A stretch of 64,000 nt of DNA from Geodermatophilus pulveris (lineage in GTDB: Bacteria > Actinomycetota > Actinomycetes > Mycobacteriales > Geodermatophilaceae), in the NCBI RefSeq assembly GCF_900188375.1, contig NZ_FZOO01000005.1, positions 124,001 through 188,000 of the forward strand, in the 5' to 3' direction. Shown here piece after piece: positions 44,889 through 54,640 of the stretch (position 1 is its first letter; each line of letters opens with the position of its first letter). The position numbers were made by a program, and so were the translations under genes. The notes below the pieces were generated by a model. The model ran no database searches, was not told the DNA's origin, and saw only the letters and a list, made by a program, of their open reading frames with translations.

Positions 44889-46052
44889 TCAGCCCGGCAA
44901 CCGCACCGGCATGATCAGGTAGCGGTAGCTGCCCGCGCGCTCGGCCGGGCGGGCGGGGGCCTGGTCGTCGTCCGCGGCGGGCTCGGGCACCCCGGAGAGC
45001 ACGGCGGGCTTGAGCGGGCTGGTGAAGTCCATCCGCGCTCGCGGGGTGTGCACGGCGGCCAGCCCGTCGAGCAGGAACGTCGGGTTGAAGCCGATGGTCA
45101 GCGGGTCCCCGTCGAACTCGACGTCGCAGCGCTCCTCGGCCTGGCCCTCGTCGTCGGTGCCGCCGGCGCGCAGGGTGACCTGGCCGGGGGTGAACTCGCA
45201 GCGCAGCGGCGTGCCCCGCTCGGCGACCAGCGCGACGCGCTTGGCGGCGTCGGTGAACGTGCCCACCGGCAGCGTGGCGTTGCTCGCCGACTCGCTGGGC
45301 ATGATCGCGCGGTACTTGACGAACTCGGCGTCCAGCAGCCGCGTGGTGGTCTGCCGGTCCTTGCCCGAGAGGCCCAGGATGCCCTCGCCGGAGCCCCCGG
45401 AGGCCAGCGACAGGGTGATCTCCGGGCCACTGGTGAGCGTCTTCGCGGCGTCGGCCAGCGTGCGGGCGGGGACGAGCACTGCCGCGGTCACGCCGGGGGT
45501 GTCCGGGCGCCAGGCGAACTCGCGGACGGCGAGCCGGTAGCGGTCGGTCGCGGCCAGCGTGACCAGGTCGTCCTCGATCTCCAGCCGGACGCCGGTGAGC
45601 ATCGGCAGGGTGTCGTCGCGCCCGGCGGCCACGGCCACCTGCCCGACGGCCTCGGCGAACACGTCGCTGTCGACGACGCCGGCCGACGACGGCATGGCCG
45701 GCAGGGAGGGGTAGTCCTCGACCGGCAGCGTCGGCAGGCTGAAGCGGGCGTTGCCGCAGGAGATGGCCAGCCGCGGCCCCTCGGCGGTCAGGACGACCGG
45801 GTGCGGCGGCAGCGCGCGGGTGATCTCGGCGAGCAGCCGGCCCGGCACGAGCACCCGGCCGCTCTCGGAGGCCTGCACGTCGACCTCGGCACGCGCGGAG
45901 ACCTCGTAGTCGAAGCCGGAGACCGACAGCTGGTTGCCGTCGACCTCGAGCAGGATCCCGGCCAGGACCGGCACCGACGGCCGTGGCGGCAGGCTGCGCG
46001 CCGTCCACGCGACGGCATCGGCGAGCACCTCACGTGCCACCCGGAACTCCAT
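44889..46052 (-). CDS. dnaN: DNA polymerase III sliding clamp (beta)
   Basis: A 387-residue clamp of three similar domains. The first begins MEFRVAREVLADAVAWTARS with LPPRPSVPVLAGILLEV; the C-terminal peptide-binding pocket region reads GFNPTFLLDGLAAVHTPRAR and the end YLIMPVRLPG is the canonical clamp terminus. ATG 46052 is chosen by homology; longer starts run into the dnaA-dnaN spacer. It follows dnaA on the same strand. Confidence 0.96.
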   Translation of the reverse strand: MEFRVAREVLADAVAWTARSLPPRPSVPVLAGILLEVDGNQLSVSGFDYEVSARAEVDVQASESGRVLVPGRLLAEITRALPPHPVVLTAEGPRLAISCGNARFSLPTLPVEDYPSLPAMPSSAGVVDSDVFAEAVGQVAVAAGRDDTLPMLTGVRLEIEDDLVTLAATDRYRLAVREFAWRPDTPGVTAAVLVPARTLADAAKTLTSGPEITLSLASGGSGEGILGLSGKDRQTTTRLLDAEFVKYRAIMPSESASNATLPVGTFTDAAKRVALVAERGTPLRCEFTPGQVTLRAGGTDDEGQAEERCDVEFDGDPLTIGFNPTFLLDGLAAVHTPRARMDFTSPLKPAVLSGVPEPAADDDQAPARPAERAGSYRYLIMPVRLPG

Positions 46053-46587
46053 GACCCACTCCACCCCAGCCGTCGTCGTGTCCTCGCTGCCCGATGCGGT
46101 GCTCATCGTGCCCTGTGCCGCCGACGCGGTGGGCACCGCTGGCCTGCGATCGGGCCCCTCCTGGCGCAGCGTCCCCACCCAGAGTGTGGTTCGAGACACC
46201 CGATCTCTCTCCCTCATCCTCGTCATCACAGGTGTGGAAGCTGGGGATCGGGGTCGTCCGCCCAGGTCAGGGCACGAGTCGACGTGTTGGCGGACTGTGG
46301 GTGGACAGGGGCCTCCCTGTGTCGACACGTGGACATCTCGACGGTTGCCCACACCGGTCGCCGGCTCTCCACCCCCTGTCCCCCGGTTCCCCCAGGTCCG
46401 TCCCCAGGCCGTACCCAGGTGCGGGCGCCGGGCGTCCCCGCGAGCGGCCCGGTGCGGTGTCCGCGCAGGTCAGGACGGCGCCGGGCCGGTGCCGACGGTG
46501 CCGGAGGGGGCAGGCGGGCGACGATCTCCCCAGCCTGTGCACATCGTTGGGGACAACTCGTCGACTCCTCGACCGGCGGTCACCCGG
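46053..46587. other. dnaA-dnaN intergenic region, presumptive oriC
   Basis: 535 bp without a gene, in the place where most actinobacterial origins lie. Clear DnaA-box-like sites are few: TTGCCCACA (46345) and, on the reverse strand, TGGGGACAA (46548) each with one mismatch; CTGTGCACA (46535), CGTGGACAT (near 46328) and others have two or more. A GTGTCGACAC palindrome is near 46318. No AT-rich unwinding stretch is obvious. Origin function is inferred from context. Confidence 0.55.
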
Positions 46588-48351
46588 CTACTGGCGGGCG
46601 CGGCTCTTGATCCGCGCGGTGAGCTCGGTGACCTGGGTGTAGGTGGCCCGCCGTTCGCTCATCAGGTTGGTGATCTTCTTGACCGCGTGCATGACCGTGG
46701 TGTGGTCCTTGCCGCCGAAGGAGGCTCCGATCCGCGGCAGGGACAGCTCGGTGAGCTCCCGGCACAGGTACATGGCGATCTGGCGGGCGTTGACCAGCGT
46801 GCGGCTGCGGTTGGCGCCCTGCAGCTCCTCCATCGTCACGGAGAAGTACTCCGCGGTCGCGGCCATGATGATCGCCGCGGTGATCTGCGGGCCCTGCTCG
46901 TCGCTGATCAGGTCCTTGAGCACCAGCTCGGCCAGCGGCAGGTCCACCTGCTGGCGGTTCAGCGACGCGAACGCCGTCACCCGGATCAGCGCGCCCTCGA
47001 GCTCGCGGATGTTGGTCTGCACCTTGCTGGCGATGAACTCCAGCACCTGGTCGGGCACCTGCAGCCGCTCGCCGTAGGCCTTCTTGCGCAGGATGGCGAT
47101 GCGGGTCTCCAGGTCCGGCGCCTGGACGTCAGTGATGAGCCCCCACTCGAAGCGGGTGCGCAGCCGGTCCTCCAGCGTCGTCAGTTTCTTCGGCGCCCGG
47201 TCGGAGGTGATGACGATCTGCTTGCTGGCGTTGTGCAGCGTGTTGAAGGTGTGGAAGAACTCCTCCTGCGTCCGCTCGGCGCGCTCCAGGAACTGGATGT
47301 CGTCGATGAGCAGGAAGTCGATGTCCCGGAACCGGCGCCGGAACTCCTCGGCGCGGCCGGAGTGCACCAGGTTGATGAACTCGTTGGTGAACTCCTCGGT
47401 GCTGACGTAGCGCACCCGGACGTTGGGGAACATCCGCGCCGCGTAGTGCCCGATGGCGTGCAGCAGGTGGGTCTTGCCGAGCCCGGAGTCGCCGTAGACG
47501 AACAGCGGGTTGTAGGCCCGCGCCGGCGCCTCGGCCACGGCGACCGCCGCGGCGTGGGCGAAGCGGTTGCTGTTGCCGATGACGAAGGAGTCGAAGACGT
47601 ACTTGGGGTTGAGCCCCGGGTCCTGGCCGCCGGCCGGCGTCCGCCGGTCGCCGCCGAACAGGGGGACGGCGTCCCCGCCCCGGGAGCCGCCACGGCGGCC
47701 GCGGGAGGGCCCGGGCGGCTCCTGGGGACCCCCGGCGCCGTCCCCGCCGTCGAGGTCGAACGGCAGCACGGCGACGCCGTCCTCGTCGAGGTCGGTGCCG
47801 CCCCAGTCGCGCTCGGCCGCACGGGTGCCGCGGCCGGCCGGCCGCCGGGCCGCCGGGCTCCAGTCGGTGGGCGCCCACTCCTCGACGTCCCGCTCGGCGG
47901 GGCGGGGGTCGGGTGCGTCGGCGGCGCCGTCCTCCCACGCCGGCCGCACGTCGGCGCGCACGCCGAACGCGCTGCGCCCGTCGTCGGCCCGGTCGCGGGT
48001 CTCCCGGTCCTCCTCGGCCCGCTGGGCCTCGACCACCGACCAGGGACGGCGGGTGGGGACCTCCGGCCGCGGCGGGGCGGGCGGCGCGGCGGGGCTGTCC
48101 TCCACCTGCACGGCGACCCGGATCTCCCGCCCGAGGTGCTCGGACAGCGCCTCGGCCAGCACCCGGCGCATCCGGGACTCCAGCACGGTCTGGGTGAACT
48201 CGTTGGGCGCGGCGAGCACCGCGGTGTCCTCGAAGACGCCGACGGGCCGGGTGAGGTTGAGCATCGCGTTCTGCTGCGGGGACAGGCTCGTGGCCAGTCG
48301 CTCGCGGATCTGGTCCCAGACCGCCGCCAGGTCCACCGTGGCATCGGCCAT
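46588..48351 (-). CDS. dnaA: DnaA: chromosomal replication initiator
   Basis: A 587-residue initiator. Domain I (~1-90: [20 protein letters not shown]), a long Pro/Gly/acidic domain II (~95-250), domain III AAA+ (~255-470) with [20 protein letters not shown], Walker [17 protein letters not shown] and Walker [11 protein letters not shown], and domain IV DNA-binding helix-turn-helix with [20 protein letters not shown]. The long domain II is typical of Streptomyces-like DnaA. ATG 48351 follows CGGGAGGACG. Confidence 0.97.
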   Translation of the reverse strand: MADATVDLAAVWDQIRERLATSLSPQQNAMLNLTRPVGVFEDTAVLAAPNEFTQTVLESRMRRVLAEALSEHLGREIRVAVQVEDSPAAPPAPPRPEVPTRRPWSVVEAQRAEEDRETRDRADDGRSAFGVRADVRPAWEDGAADAPDPRPAERDVEEWAPTDWSPAARRPAGRGTRAAERDWGGTDLDEDGVAVLPFDLDGGDGAGGPQEPPGPSRGRRGGSRGGDAVPLFGGDRRTPAGGQDPGLNPKYVFDSFVIGNSNRFAHAAAVAVAEAPARAYNPLFVYGDSGLGKTHLLHAIGHYAARMFPNVRVRYVSTEEFTNEFINLVHSGRAEEFRRRFRDIDFLLIDDIQFLERAERTQEEFFHTFNTLHNASKQIVITSDRAPKKLTTLEDRLRTRFEWGLITDVQAPDLETRIAILRKKAYGERLQVPDQVLEFIASKVQTNIRELEGALIRVTAFASLNRQQVDLPLAELVLKDLISDEQGPQITAAIIMAATAEYFSVTMEELQGANRSRTLVNARQIAMYLCRELTELSLPRIGASFGGKDHTTVMHAVKKITNLMSERRATYTQVTELTARIKSRARQ

Positions 48352-48436
48352 GGCCCTCGTCCTCCCGGGTTCCGTGTGTCGTCGCTCCGCCGTGACCGCC
48401 CACCGCCGGCCCCGTGGTCCCCCGGCCGGTCCCTGC

Positions 48437-48477
48437 TGTGGACATCCGGACACCCGGTGTCCACACCGGTGTCCACA
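48437..48477. promoter_or_regulatory. DnaA boxes upstream of dnaA
   Basis: Three one-mismatch boxes: TGTGGACAT (48437, reverse), GTGTCCACA (48457) and GTGTCCACA (48469), with a weaker CCGTCCACA at 48666. They lie in the 586-bp divergent dnaA-rpmH spacer and could mediate dnaA autoregulation or be part of the origin. The rest of the spacer shows no gene. Confidence 0.65.
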
Positions 48478-48821
48478 GGCTGTGCACGGTCCGGCGACGC
48501 ACGCCCACCGGGCCCGTGCGTGCCGTCCTCGTGGGAGCATCCTCGCTGGTCAGAGGCGAGTCGTCGCGCTCGTCGGGAGAGCGTGGGAGTCGGCCGGCGC
48601 CGGCGGGGCGGCCCCCGCGCCGGACGTCGGTGTCCGGTGTGGAGCGACGGCGACGCTAACAGCCCCGTCCACAGCCCGGCAACGAGCAGGGCGGCGGGGC
48701 CCGGCGTGCCGTGGGCGTGTCGCCCGGGGCCTCCAGCGTGGCACCGACGGGGCCGCCCGCAGTTGCGGGACCGTGAACAGTCGGCGTCCGCACGGGCCCC
48801 CGGCACCCCCCTCCCCTCGGC

Positions 48822-48827
48822 TATGCT
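48822..48827 (+). promoter_or_regulatory. Candidate -10 box for rpmH-rnpA
   Basis: TATGCT lies 110 bp before the rpmH start, in the typical long leader of rpmH; no good -35 is visible. Confidence 0.35.
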
Positions 48828-48937
48828 GGGCGGAGTCCTGTGGACGGGGACCCGGCTCCCGCCGTGCGCCCGTCCCCGTCGCGTGTGCCCGCCTGCCGGT
48901 GGGCGCGCCCCTCGATGCCGTGTAGTGGGAGTACCTC

Positions 48938-49075
48938 GTGAGCAAGCGCACGTTCCAGCCGAACAACCGTCGCCGGTCCAAGACCCACGGCTTCCGGCTG
49001 CGGATGCGCACCCGCGCGGGCCGGGCGATCATCGCCGGCCGTCGGCGCAAGGGTCGCGAGAAGCTCTCCGCCTGA
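48938..49075 (+). CDS. rpmH: 50S ribosomal protein L34
   Basis: A 45-residue basic protein, [19 protein letters not shown] with [20 protein letters not shown] at the end, the complete L34 sequence pattern. GTG start with GGGAG upstream. It is divergent from dnaA and followed one base later by rnpA. Confidence 0.97.
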   Translation: MSKRTFQPNNRRRSKTHGFRLRMRTRAGRAIIAGRRRKGREKLSA

Positions 49076-49076
49076 G

Positions 49077-49454
49077 GTGTTGCCCGCGCAGGCCCGCCTG
49101 CGCCGGCGTCCGGAGTTCACCGCGGTCGTCCGGTCCGGGAGGCGGGCCGGACGGCCGACCATGGTGCTCCACTACCTCCCCGAGCGGCCCGTAGCCCTGA
49201 CCCCCCGCCACGCCGGGGCGGCGGGGGGTCCACGGGCCGGCTTCGTCGTGGGCCGGGCCGTGGGCAACTCGGTGGTCCGCCACCGCGTCACCCGCCGCCT
49301 GCGCGCCGTCGTCCTCGAGCAGCTGGACCGCCTGCCGGCGACCGCGGACGTGGTGGTCCGCGCCCGGCCGGAGGCGGCCGCCGCCACCTCCGCGGACCTG
49401 CGCCGGGACCTGACCGCCGGGCTGGACCGCGTGCTCCGGGTCCGCACCCCGTGA
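49077..49454 (+). CDS. rnpA: Ribonuclease P protein component
   Basis: A 125-residue basic protein that helps RNase P RNA mature tRNA 5' ends. [20 protein letters not shown] at the start and the RNR motif region [20 protein letters not shown] are diagnostic. It starts directly after rpmH (GTG-TTG) and its stop overlaps yidD. Confidence 0.95.
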   Translation: MLPAQARLRRRPEFTAVVRSGRRAGRPTMVLHYLPERPVALTPRHAGAAGGPRAGFVVGRAVGNSVVRHRVTRRLRAVVLEQLDRLPATADVVVRARPEAAAATSADLRRDLTAGLDRVLRVRTP

Positions 49455-49783
49455 CCGCCGGTCCGCAGGACGGCGCCGCGCGGGGCACGGTCGCGCGGGT
49501 GCTGCTGGCCGTCGTCGGGTTCTACCAGCGGGCGGTCAGCCCCAACCTGCCGCCGCGCTGCCGCTTCCAGCCCACCTGCAGCGCCTACGCCGTCGAGGCG
49601 CTCACCGTGCACGGCGCATGGCGGGGCGGCCTGCTGGCCCTGTGGCGACTGCTCAAGTGCGCACCCTGGCACCCTGGGGGCCTGGACCTGGTCCCACCGG
49701 TCCGCACGCCCCCGCCCGGACCCGACCGACCCGTCCCCCCGGCGCACCGCCGGGCCACGCAGCAGGAGGCTGGCGTTGCTTGA
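49451..49783 (+). CDS. yidD: YidD: membrane protein insertion efficiency factor
   Basis: A 110-residue protein with an amphipathic N-terminal helix ([20 protein letters not shown]) and the family core [20 protein letters not shown] with [19 protein letters not shown], including three conserved cysteines. It assists YidC, whose gene overlaps its 3' end. The Pro-rich C-terminal tail is longer than average. Confidence 0.95.
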   Translation: MTAGPQDGAARGTVARVLLAVVGFYQRAVSPNLPPRCRFQPTCSAYAVEALTVHGAWRGGLLALWRLLKCAPWHPGGLDLVPPVRTPPPGPDRPVPPAHRRATQQEAGVA

Positions 49784-50942
49784 CTGGCTGTACACCGCCA
49801 TCTCCTGGGTCATGGCCCAGTGGCACTCGCTGTGGAGCCTCGTCTTCGACGACCCCGAGGCCGGCACCGGGCTGTCCGGCCTGGCCTGGGCGCTGTCGAT
49901 CGTGTTCCTCGTGGTCACCGTCCGGCTGATCCTGTTCCCGCTGTTCGTCAAGCAGGTCAAGTCCCAGCGGGCGATGCAGGAGCTGCAGCCGGACATCCAG
50001 CGGCTGCGCACCCAGTACGGCAGCGACCGGCAGGGCTTCGCGGTGGCCATGCAGAAGCTGCAGAAGGAGCGGAACGTCAACCCGCTCGCCGGGTGCCTGC
50101 CGATCCTGCCGCAGATCCCGATCTTCCTGTCGCTCTTCCACGTGCTGCGCCGGCTCTCCCCGGAGGCGCAGGGCCTCTACAGCTGGTCGACCGAGCTGAC
50201 CCGCGAGGCGGCCGTCGCTCCGTTCTTCGGCGCGCCGATCTCCTCGTCGTTCTTCATGACCGGCCCCAAGGCGACGGCGATCCTCGACGTGGCCTCCTAC
50301 ACCAACATCCGGGTGGTCGGCTTCCTGCTCATCCTGGTGATGAGCCTGACCACCTACGTGACGCAGCGGCAGATCATGTCGCGCTCCGGCCCCGTCGAGG
50401 GGCAGGCCGCGATGGTGCAGAAGCTGCTGCTGTACGTGATGCCGATGAGCCTGTTCGTCTCCGGCTTCTTCTTCCCGATCGGCGTGCTGCTCTACTGGTT
50501 CACCAACAACCTGTGGACGCTGGGCCAGCAGTTCTTCATCCTGCGCAAGATGCCGCCGCCCGGGTCCCCCGCGGCGAAGGCCAAGGCTGCTGCCGACAAG
50601 CCGGCCGTCGACCCGAAGACGCTGGCGCCCAAGCCCGGTGCCAAGCCGGTGCGCCCGAGGACCGGCCGGACCGCCGCCCCGGCCTCCACCGTGGAGCCGG
50701 CGCCGACCGGTGACGCGACGGTCGGCCCGGACGGCAACGGCACGCCCACCAACGGCACGCCCACCAACGGCACGCCCACCAACGGCACGCCGCCCGCGGA
50801 CACCCCCACGCCCACCGGTGCCACCGCGGCCGGCGCCCACGCCCATCCGCCCGCGGCCCGGTCGGCCAACGGGCGCGCGCGTGGGACGGCCGGGCGCGGC
50901 AGCCCCGGCCCGGCCAACCGCGGCAAGCGCAAGCGCCGCTGA
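49776..50942 (+). CDS. yidC: YidC: membrane protein insertase
   Basis: A 388-residue Gram-positive-type insertase (Oxa1 family) without the large periplasmic domain. Membrane segments include [20 protein letters not shown], the hydrophilic-groove Arg is in that helix, then the cytoplasmic coiled coil [18 protein letters not shown] and [19 protein letters not shown]. The C-terminus (~290-388) is a basic Pro/Ala/Thr tail with NGTPT repeats ending in GKRKRR. TTG is the start codon, with AGGAGG seven bases upstream. Confidence 0.95.
   Translation: MLDWLYTAISWVMAQWHSLWSLVFDDPEAGTGLSGLAWALSIVFLVVTVRLILFPLFVKQVKSQRAMQELQPDIQRLRTQYGSDRQGFAVAMQKLQKERNVNPLAGCLPILPQIPIFLSLFHVLRRLSPEAQGLYSWSTELTREAAVAPFFGAPISSSFFMTGPKATAILDVASYTNIRVVGFLLILVMSLTTYVTQRQIMSRSGPVEGQAAMVQKLLLYVMPMSLFVSGFFFPIGVLLYWFTNNLWTLGQQFFILRKMPPPGSPAAKAKAAADKPAVDPKTLAPKPGAKPVRPRTGRTAAPASTVEPAPTGDATVGPDGNGTPTNGTPTNGTPTNGTPPADTPTPTGATAAGAHAHPPAARSANGRARGTAGRGSPGPANRGKRKRR
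50741..50785 (+). repeat. 15-bp tandem repeat, three units, in yidC
   Basis: CACGCCCACCAACGG is repeated three times, encoding Gly-Thr-Pro-Thr-Asn units in the disordered YidC tail. Confidence 0.9.
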
Positions 50943-51033
50943 CCCGGCGCGTGCGGCGCCCGCCCCCGGCGCCCGCGCCGGCCACCGACTCCCGGGGAGC
51001 ACCCGGACGCCCGCACCGACTGGAGGACACGTC

Positions 51034-51696
51034 ATGAGCGCCCCGCAACACCCCACCGAGCCGGCCGCCCCGACCAGCGAGGCCACCTCCGGCGCGGTCC
51101 TGAGCCCGGTGCCGACCGGCGACGGGGGCCCGGCGCAGCCGGACCTGCCCGACCCGGACGAGGACGGGGCGGACGCGGCCGTCGAGCCCGCGGACGTGAC
51201 CGGGGACGGCGACGGGGACGACGACGCGGCCGCCGACGACCTGCTGGTGCGCGAGGGCGACGTCGCCGGCGACTACCTGGAGCGGCTGCTGGACATCCTC
51301 GACGTGGACGGCGACATCGACCTCGACGTCGAGGGCGACCGGGCCTCGGTGGCCATCGTCGGCGGGGAGCTGCAGGACCTCGTGGGCCCCGACGGCGCGG
51401 TGCTGGAGGCGCTGCAGGAGCTCACCCGGCTGGCCGTCGCGCAGTCCACCGGCGTCCGCAGCCGGCTCATGCTCGACATCAGCGGTTTCCGCGCCCGGCG
51501 CCGCTCGGACCTCGCCTCGCTGGCCGCGGAGACCGCCCGCCGGGTCGCCGGCAGCAGGCAGCCGGAGCGGCTGTCGGCGATGAACCCCTTCGAGCGCAAG
51601 GTCGTGCACGACGTCATCGCCGGCGTCGCGGGGGTGCGCAGCGAGTCCGAGGGCGAGGAGCCCAACCGCCGCGTCGTGGTGCTGCCGGAGCGGTGA
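51034..51696 (+). CDS. Jag/KhpB: KH and R3H domain RNA-binding protein
   Basis: A 220-residue protein. An acidic, disordered N-terminus (~1-70) is followed by a KH-like domain (YLERLLDILDVDGDIDLDV; GPDGAVLEALQELTRLAVAQ) and an R3H domain (SLAAETARRVAGSRQPERLS; MNPFERKVVHDVIAG). Jag/KhpB proteins bind RNA and influence elongation and division. ATG after GGAGGA. Its stop overlaps the GTG of rsmG. Confidence 0.93.
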   Translation: MSAPQHPTEPAAPTSEATSGAVLSPVPTGDGGPAQPDLPDPDEDGADAAVEPADVTGDGDGDDDAAADDLLVREGDVAGDYLERLLDILDVDGDIDLDVEGDRASVAIVGGELQDLVGPDGAVLEALQELTRLAVAQSTGVRSRLMLDISGFRARRRSDLASLAAETARRVAGSRQPERLSAMNPFERKVVHDVIAGVAGVRSESEGEEPNRRVVVLPER

Positions 51697-52364
51697 CCGA
51701 GCCCACCCCCTCCGGCACGGACGCCCCGGCGGCCCCACCGGCCCCACCGGTGGCGCGGGCGGTCTTCGGCGCGGGCCTGGCCGACGCGGAGCGGTACGTG
51801 GCCCGGCTGGCCACCGACGGGGTGACCCGCGGGCTGATCGGCCCGCGGGAGGTGCCCCGGCTGTGGGAGCGGCACGTGCTCAACAGCGCGGCGGTCGCCG
51901 AGGCCGTCCCGCGGGGTGCGCGGGTGGTCGACGTCGGCAGCGGCGCCGGCCTGCCGGGCATCCCGCTGGCCCTGGCCCGGCCGGACCTGCGGCTCACCCT
52001 GGTCGAGCCGATGGCCCGCCGGGTGGAGTTCCTCGAGGAGGTCGTCGCCGAGCTGGGTGCCCCGTGGCGGGTCGTGCGCGGCCGCGCGGAGGAGCGCCCG
52101 GTGCGCGCGGCGGTGGGGGCGGTGGACGTCGTCACGGCACGGGCCGTGGCCGCGCTCCCCCGGCTGGTCGCCTGGTGCCGCGGCCTGCTGCGCCCCGGCG
52201 CCCAGCTGGTCGCCCTCGTCGGCGCCCGGGCGGTGGAGGAGCTGCCCGCGATGGTGCCGGAGCTCGAGGCGGCCGGGATGCGGGACGTGCACGTCCGGGC
52301 TGTCGGCGCGGAGCTGGGGGAGGCTGCCACTACCGTGGTGGTCATGACGCGTGGGGCCCGCTGA
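51693..52364 (+). CDS. rsmG: RsmG: 16S rRNA (guanine-N7) methyltransferase
   Basis: A 223-residue SAM-dependent enzyme methylating G527 of 16S rRNA. FGAGLADAERYVARLATDG and the WERHVLNSAAVAEAVPRGA region precede the SAM motif VVDVGSGAGLPGIPLALARP; the ARAVAALPRLVAWCRGLLRP motif is also conserved. Coupled to jag by GTGA. Two parS sites lie right after the stop. Confidence 0.95.
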   Translation: MTEPTPSGTDAPAAPPAPPVARAVFGAGLADAERYVARLATDGVTRGLIGPREVPRLWERHVLNSAAVAEAVPRGARVVDVGSGAGLPGIPLALARPDLRLTLVEPMARRVEFLEEVVAELGAPWRVVRGRAEERPVRAAVGAVDVVTARAVAALPRLVAWCRGLLRPGAQLVALVGARAVEELPAMVPELEAAGMRDVHVRAVGAELGEAATTVVVMTRGAR

Positions 52365-52369
52365 GGCAC

Positions 52370-52383
52370 GTTCCACGTGGAAC
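52370..52383. promoter_or_regulatory. parS site in rsmG-parA spacer (first)
   Basis: A perfect GTTCCACGTGGAAC, extended to a 16-bp CGTTCCACGTGGAACG palindrome, six bases after the rsmG stop. Confidence 0.92.
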
Positions 52384-52421
52384 GTCTCCGTGAGGAGCCC
52401 AGCCGTGAGGGGCGCGGCCGT

Positions 52422-52435
52422 GTTCCACGTGGAAC
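52422..52435. promoter_or_regulatory. parS site in rsmG-parA spacer (second)
   Basis: A second perfect GTTCCACGTGGAAC, 52 bp from the first and 22 bp before the parA start, where ParB binding could also affect parAB expression. Confidence 0.92.
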
Positions 52436-52457
52436 GGACCGGCAGGGAGGAGCTGGG

Positions 52458-53513
52458 ATGACCGACCCGGGCCAGCGGCTGCGCAGCAGCCTCACGGACC
52501 AGTCGGCCTCGACCGTCGAGTTCGACAGCCCCATCGCGATGGAGGCGCTGCGGGCCACCCGGGTGCTGCACGCGGCCGACCAGGAGCCGTTCCCCGCACC
52601 GGGCCGCATCCGGGTCATCACCATCGCCAACCAGAAGGGCGGCGTCGGCAAGACCACCTCGTCGGTGAACCTCGGGGTCGCCCTGGCGCTGTACGGGCTG
52701 CGCACCCTCGTCGTCGACCTCGACCCGCAGGGCAACACCAGCACCGCCCTCGGTGTCGACCACAGCGTCGGGACGCCGTCGGTCTACGACGCCCTGGTCG
52801 GTGACAGCTCGCTGGCCGAGGTGGTGCACCCGACGACGGCCACCCCGCTGCTGTCCTGCGTCCCGGCGACCATCGACCTGGCCGGCGCGGAGATCGAGCT
52901 GGTCTCCGTGGTCGCCCGCGAGTACCGGCTGCGCCGGGCGATCGAGACCCACCTGCAGGAGCTCCCGCCGGAGCAGCGGCCGCACTACGTGCTCATCGAC
53001 TGCCCGCCGTCCCTCGGCCTGCTCACGCTGAACGCGCTGGTGGCCGGCGACGAGGTGCTCATCCCGATCCAGTGCGAGTACTACGCGCTCGAGGGGCTGG
53101 GGCAGCTGCTCAACAACATCGACCTGGTCCGCCGGCACCTCAACCCGGGGATCGCCGTCCGGACCATCCTGCTCACCATGTACGACGGGCGGACCAGGCT
53201 CGCCGACCAGGTCGCCGAGGAGGTGCGCAACCACTTCGGCAGCCTGGTGCTGGACGCCGTCATCCCACGGAACGTACGGGTCTCGGAAGCCCCCGGGTAC
53301 GGGCAGTCGGTCGTCACCTACGACCCCGGCTCCCGGGGCTCCACCAGCTACGTCGAGGCCGCCCGCGAGCTGGCCCAGCGCGGTGTCGCGCTGCCGCCGC
53401 TGCCCTCCCGGCCCACGCCCGGCGCCCCGGTGGGCGCGCCCGTGGGTGCGGCCTCCCCCCACCGGTCCGCGGCGACCGTCCCCGTCCCCCCGTCCCCCGA
53501 GGAGACACCGTGA
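52458..53513 (+). CDS. parA: ParA: chromosome-partitioning ATPase
   Basis: A 351-residue Walker-type ATPase that moves ParB-parS complexes. The deviant Walker A is [20 protein letters not shown], Walker A' is [15 protein letters not shown] and Walker [18 protein letters not shown]. An N-terminal extension (~50 residues) and a Pro/Ala-rich C-terminal tail flank the core. ATG 52458 follows GGGAGGAG; an upstream in-frame ATG lies in the parS region and is less likely. Stop overlaps the parB GTG. Confidence 0.95.
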   Translation: MTDPGQRLRSSLTDQSASTVEFDSPIAMEALRATRVLHAADQEPFPAPGRIRVITIANQKGGVGKTTSSVNLGVALALYGLRTLVVDLDPQGNTSTALGVDHSVGTPSVYDALVGDSSLAEVVHPTTATPLLSCVPATIDLAGAEIELVSVVAREYRLRRAIETHLQELPPEQRPHYVLIDCPPSLGLLTLNALVAGDEVLIPIQCEYYALEGLGQLLNNIDLVRRHLNPGIAVRTILLTMYDGRTRLADQVAEEVRNHFGSLVLDAVIPRNVRVSEAPGYGQSVVTYDPGSRGSTSYVEAARELAQRGVALPPLPSRPTPGAPVGAPVGAASPHRSAATVPVPPSPEETP

Positions 53514-54592
53514 GCGAGCTCACCAGCGGCCCGGGCAGCGCCGCCACCCCGGCCGACCGCCGCGGGGGACCCGCCGGCCGGCGCGGCGGCCTGGGCCGCG
53601 GCCTGGCCGCGCTGATCCCCACCAGCGCGCCCGCCGACGAGCAGCCCGCACCGCCGGACGCCGGGGGCGACGCCGCCGGGGAGCAGGCCGCGCACCCCGC
53701 GCCGGTGCACCTGCTGCCGCCGGCCGCCCAGGCCGCGGCGACGGTGGCCGCCCAGGCCGCGGCGACGACGAGCGTGCCCGGCGCGCAACTGCGCGAGGTG
53801 GCCGTGGGCGACGTCGTCCCCAACCCCCGCCAGCCCCGCCAGGTGTTCGACGACGAGGCGCTGGAGGAGCTCACGCACTCGGTGCGCGAGTTCGGCCTGC
53901 TCCAGCCGGTGGTGGTCCGCGAGCGCGGCGAGGGCGGCTACGAGCTGATCATGGGCGAGCGGCGGCTGCGCGCCGCCCGCGCAGCCGGGCTGGAGGCGGT
54001 GCCGGCCATCATCCGGGACACCACCGACGACGCCCTGCTGCGCGACGCCCTGCTGGAGAACATCCACCGGGTGCAGCTCAACCCGCTGGAGGAGGCCGCC
54101 GCCTACCAGCAGCTGCTGGAGGAGTTCGGCGCCACCCACGAGGAGCTGGCCGCCCGGATCGGCCGCAGCCGCTCGCAGGTCACCAACACCATCCGGCTGC
54201 TCAAGCTGCCGGTGCGGGTGCAGGCGCGGGTGGCCGCCGGCGTCATCTCCGCCGGGCACGCCCGGGCGCTGCTCGGCCTGGCCGACGCCGAGGCGCAGGA
54301 GGCCCTGGCCACCCGGGTGGTCGCCGAGGGCATGTCGGTGCGGGCCACCGAGGAGGCGGTCGCGCTGGCCGTCGCCGAGCAGCCGGCCGCCAAGCGCCGG
54401 CCGCGGCGGTTCACCGCCCCCGGGGTCGAGGACCTCGCCGGCCGGCTGTCCGACGCCTTCGAGACCACGGTCCGCATCCAGATCGGCCGGGCCAAGGGCC
54501 GCATCGTCGTCGAGTTCGGCTCGGTCGACGACCTGCAGCGGATCATCGGCCAGATGGCCCCCGACGTCACCGGTCGCCGTTCGGAGGGGTGA
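53510..54592 (+). CDS. parB: ParB: chromosome-partitioning CTPase/DNA-binding protein
   Basis: A 360-residue protein. A basic [19 protein letters not shown] (ParA-stimulating) N-terminus and an Ala-rich linker lead to the ParB/Srx CTP-binding domain ([60 protein letters not shown]) and an HTH ([20 protein letters not shown]) that reads parS, then a C-terminal dimerisation helix. It should bind the five parS sites found here. Confidence 0.96.
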   Translation: MSELTSGPGSAATPADRRGGPAGRRGGLGRGLAALIPTSAPADEQPAPPDAGGDAAGEQAAHPAPVHLLPPAAQAAATVAAQAAATTSVPGAQLREVAVGDVVPNPRQPRQVFDDEALEELTHSVREFGLLQPVVVRERGEGGYELIMGERRLRAARAAGLEAVPAIIRDTTDDALLRDALLENIHRVQLNPLEEAAAYQQLLEEFGATHEELAARIGRSRSQVTNTIRLLKLPVRVQARVAAGVISAGHARALLGLADAEAQEALATRVVAEGMSVRATEEAVALAVAEQPAAKRRPRRFTAPGVEDLAGRLSDAFETTVRIQIGRAKGRIVVEFGSVDDLQRIIGQMAPDVTGRRSEG

Positions 54593-54604
54593 CCGGGGGC
54601 CGGA

Positions 54605-54635
54605 GACCTGGTTCCGTCACGGATGGATCCAGGTC
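54605..54635. terminator. Shared hairpin between parB and the ATP-grasp gene
   Basis: GACCTGG pairs with CCAGGTC around a 17-nt loop that can pair further, in the 48-bp convergent spacer. Weak but placed to serve both genes. Confidence 0.45.
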
Positions 54636-54640
54636 CCTCC

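Noticed and set aside
46053-46587. Confident oriC call in the dnaA-dnaN spacer
   Set aside because: Context favours it, but few good DnaA boxes and no AT-rich unwinding element are visible, so it is kept only as presumptive.
45934-49194. A 1086-codon plus-strand open frame through the dnaA region
   Set aside because: Shadow of dnaN, dnaA, rpmH and rnpA; no recognisable domain.
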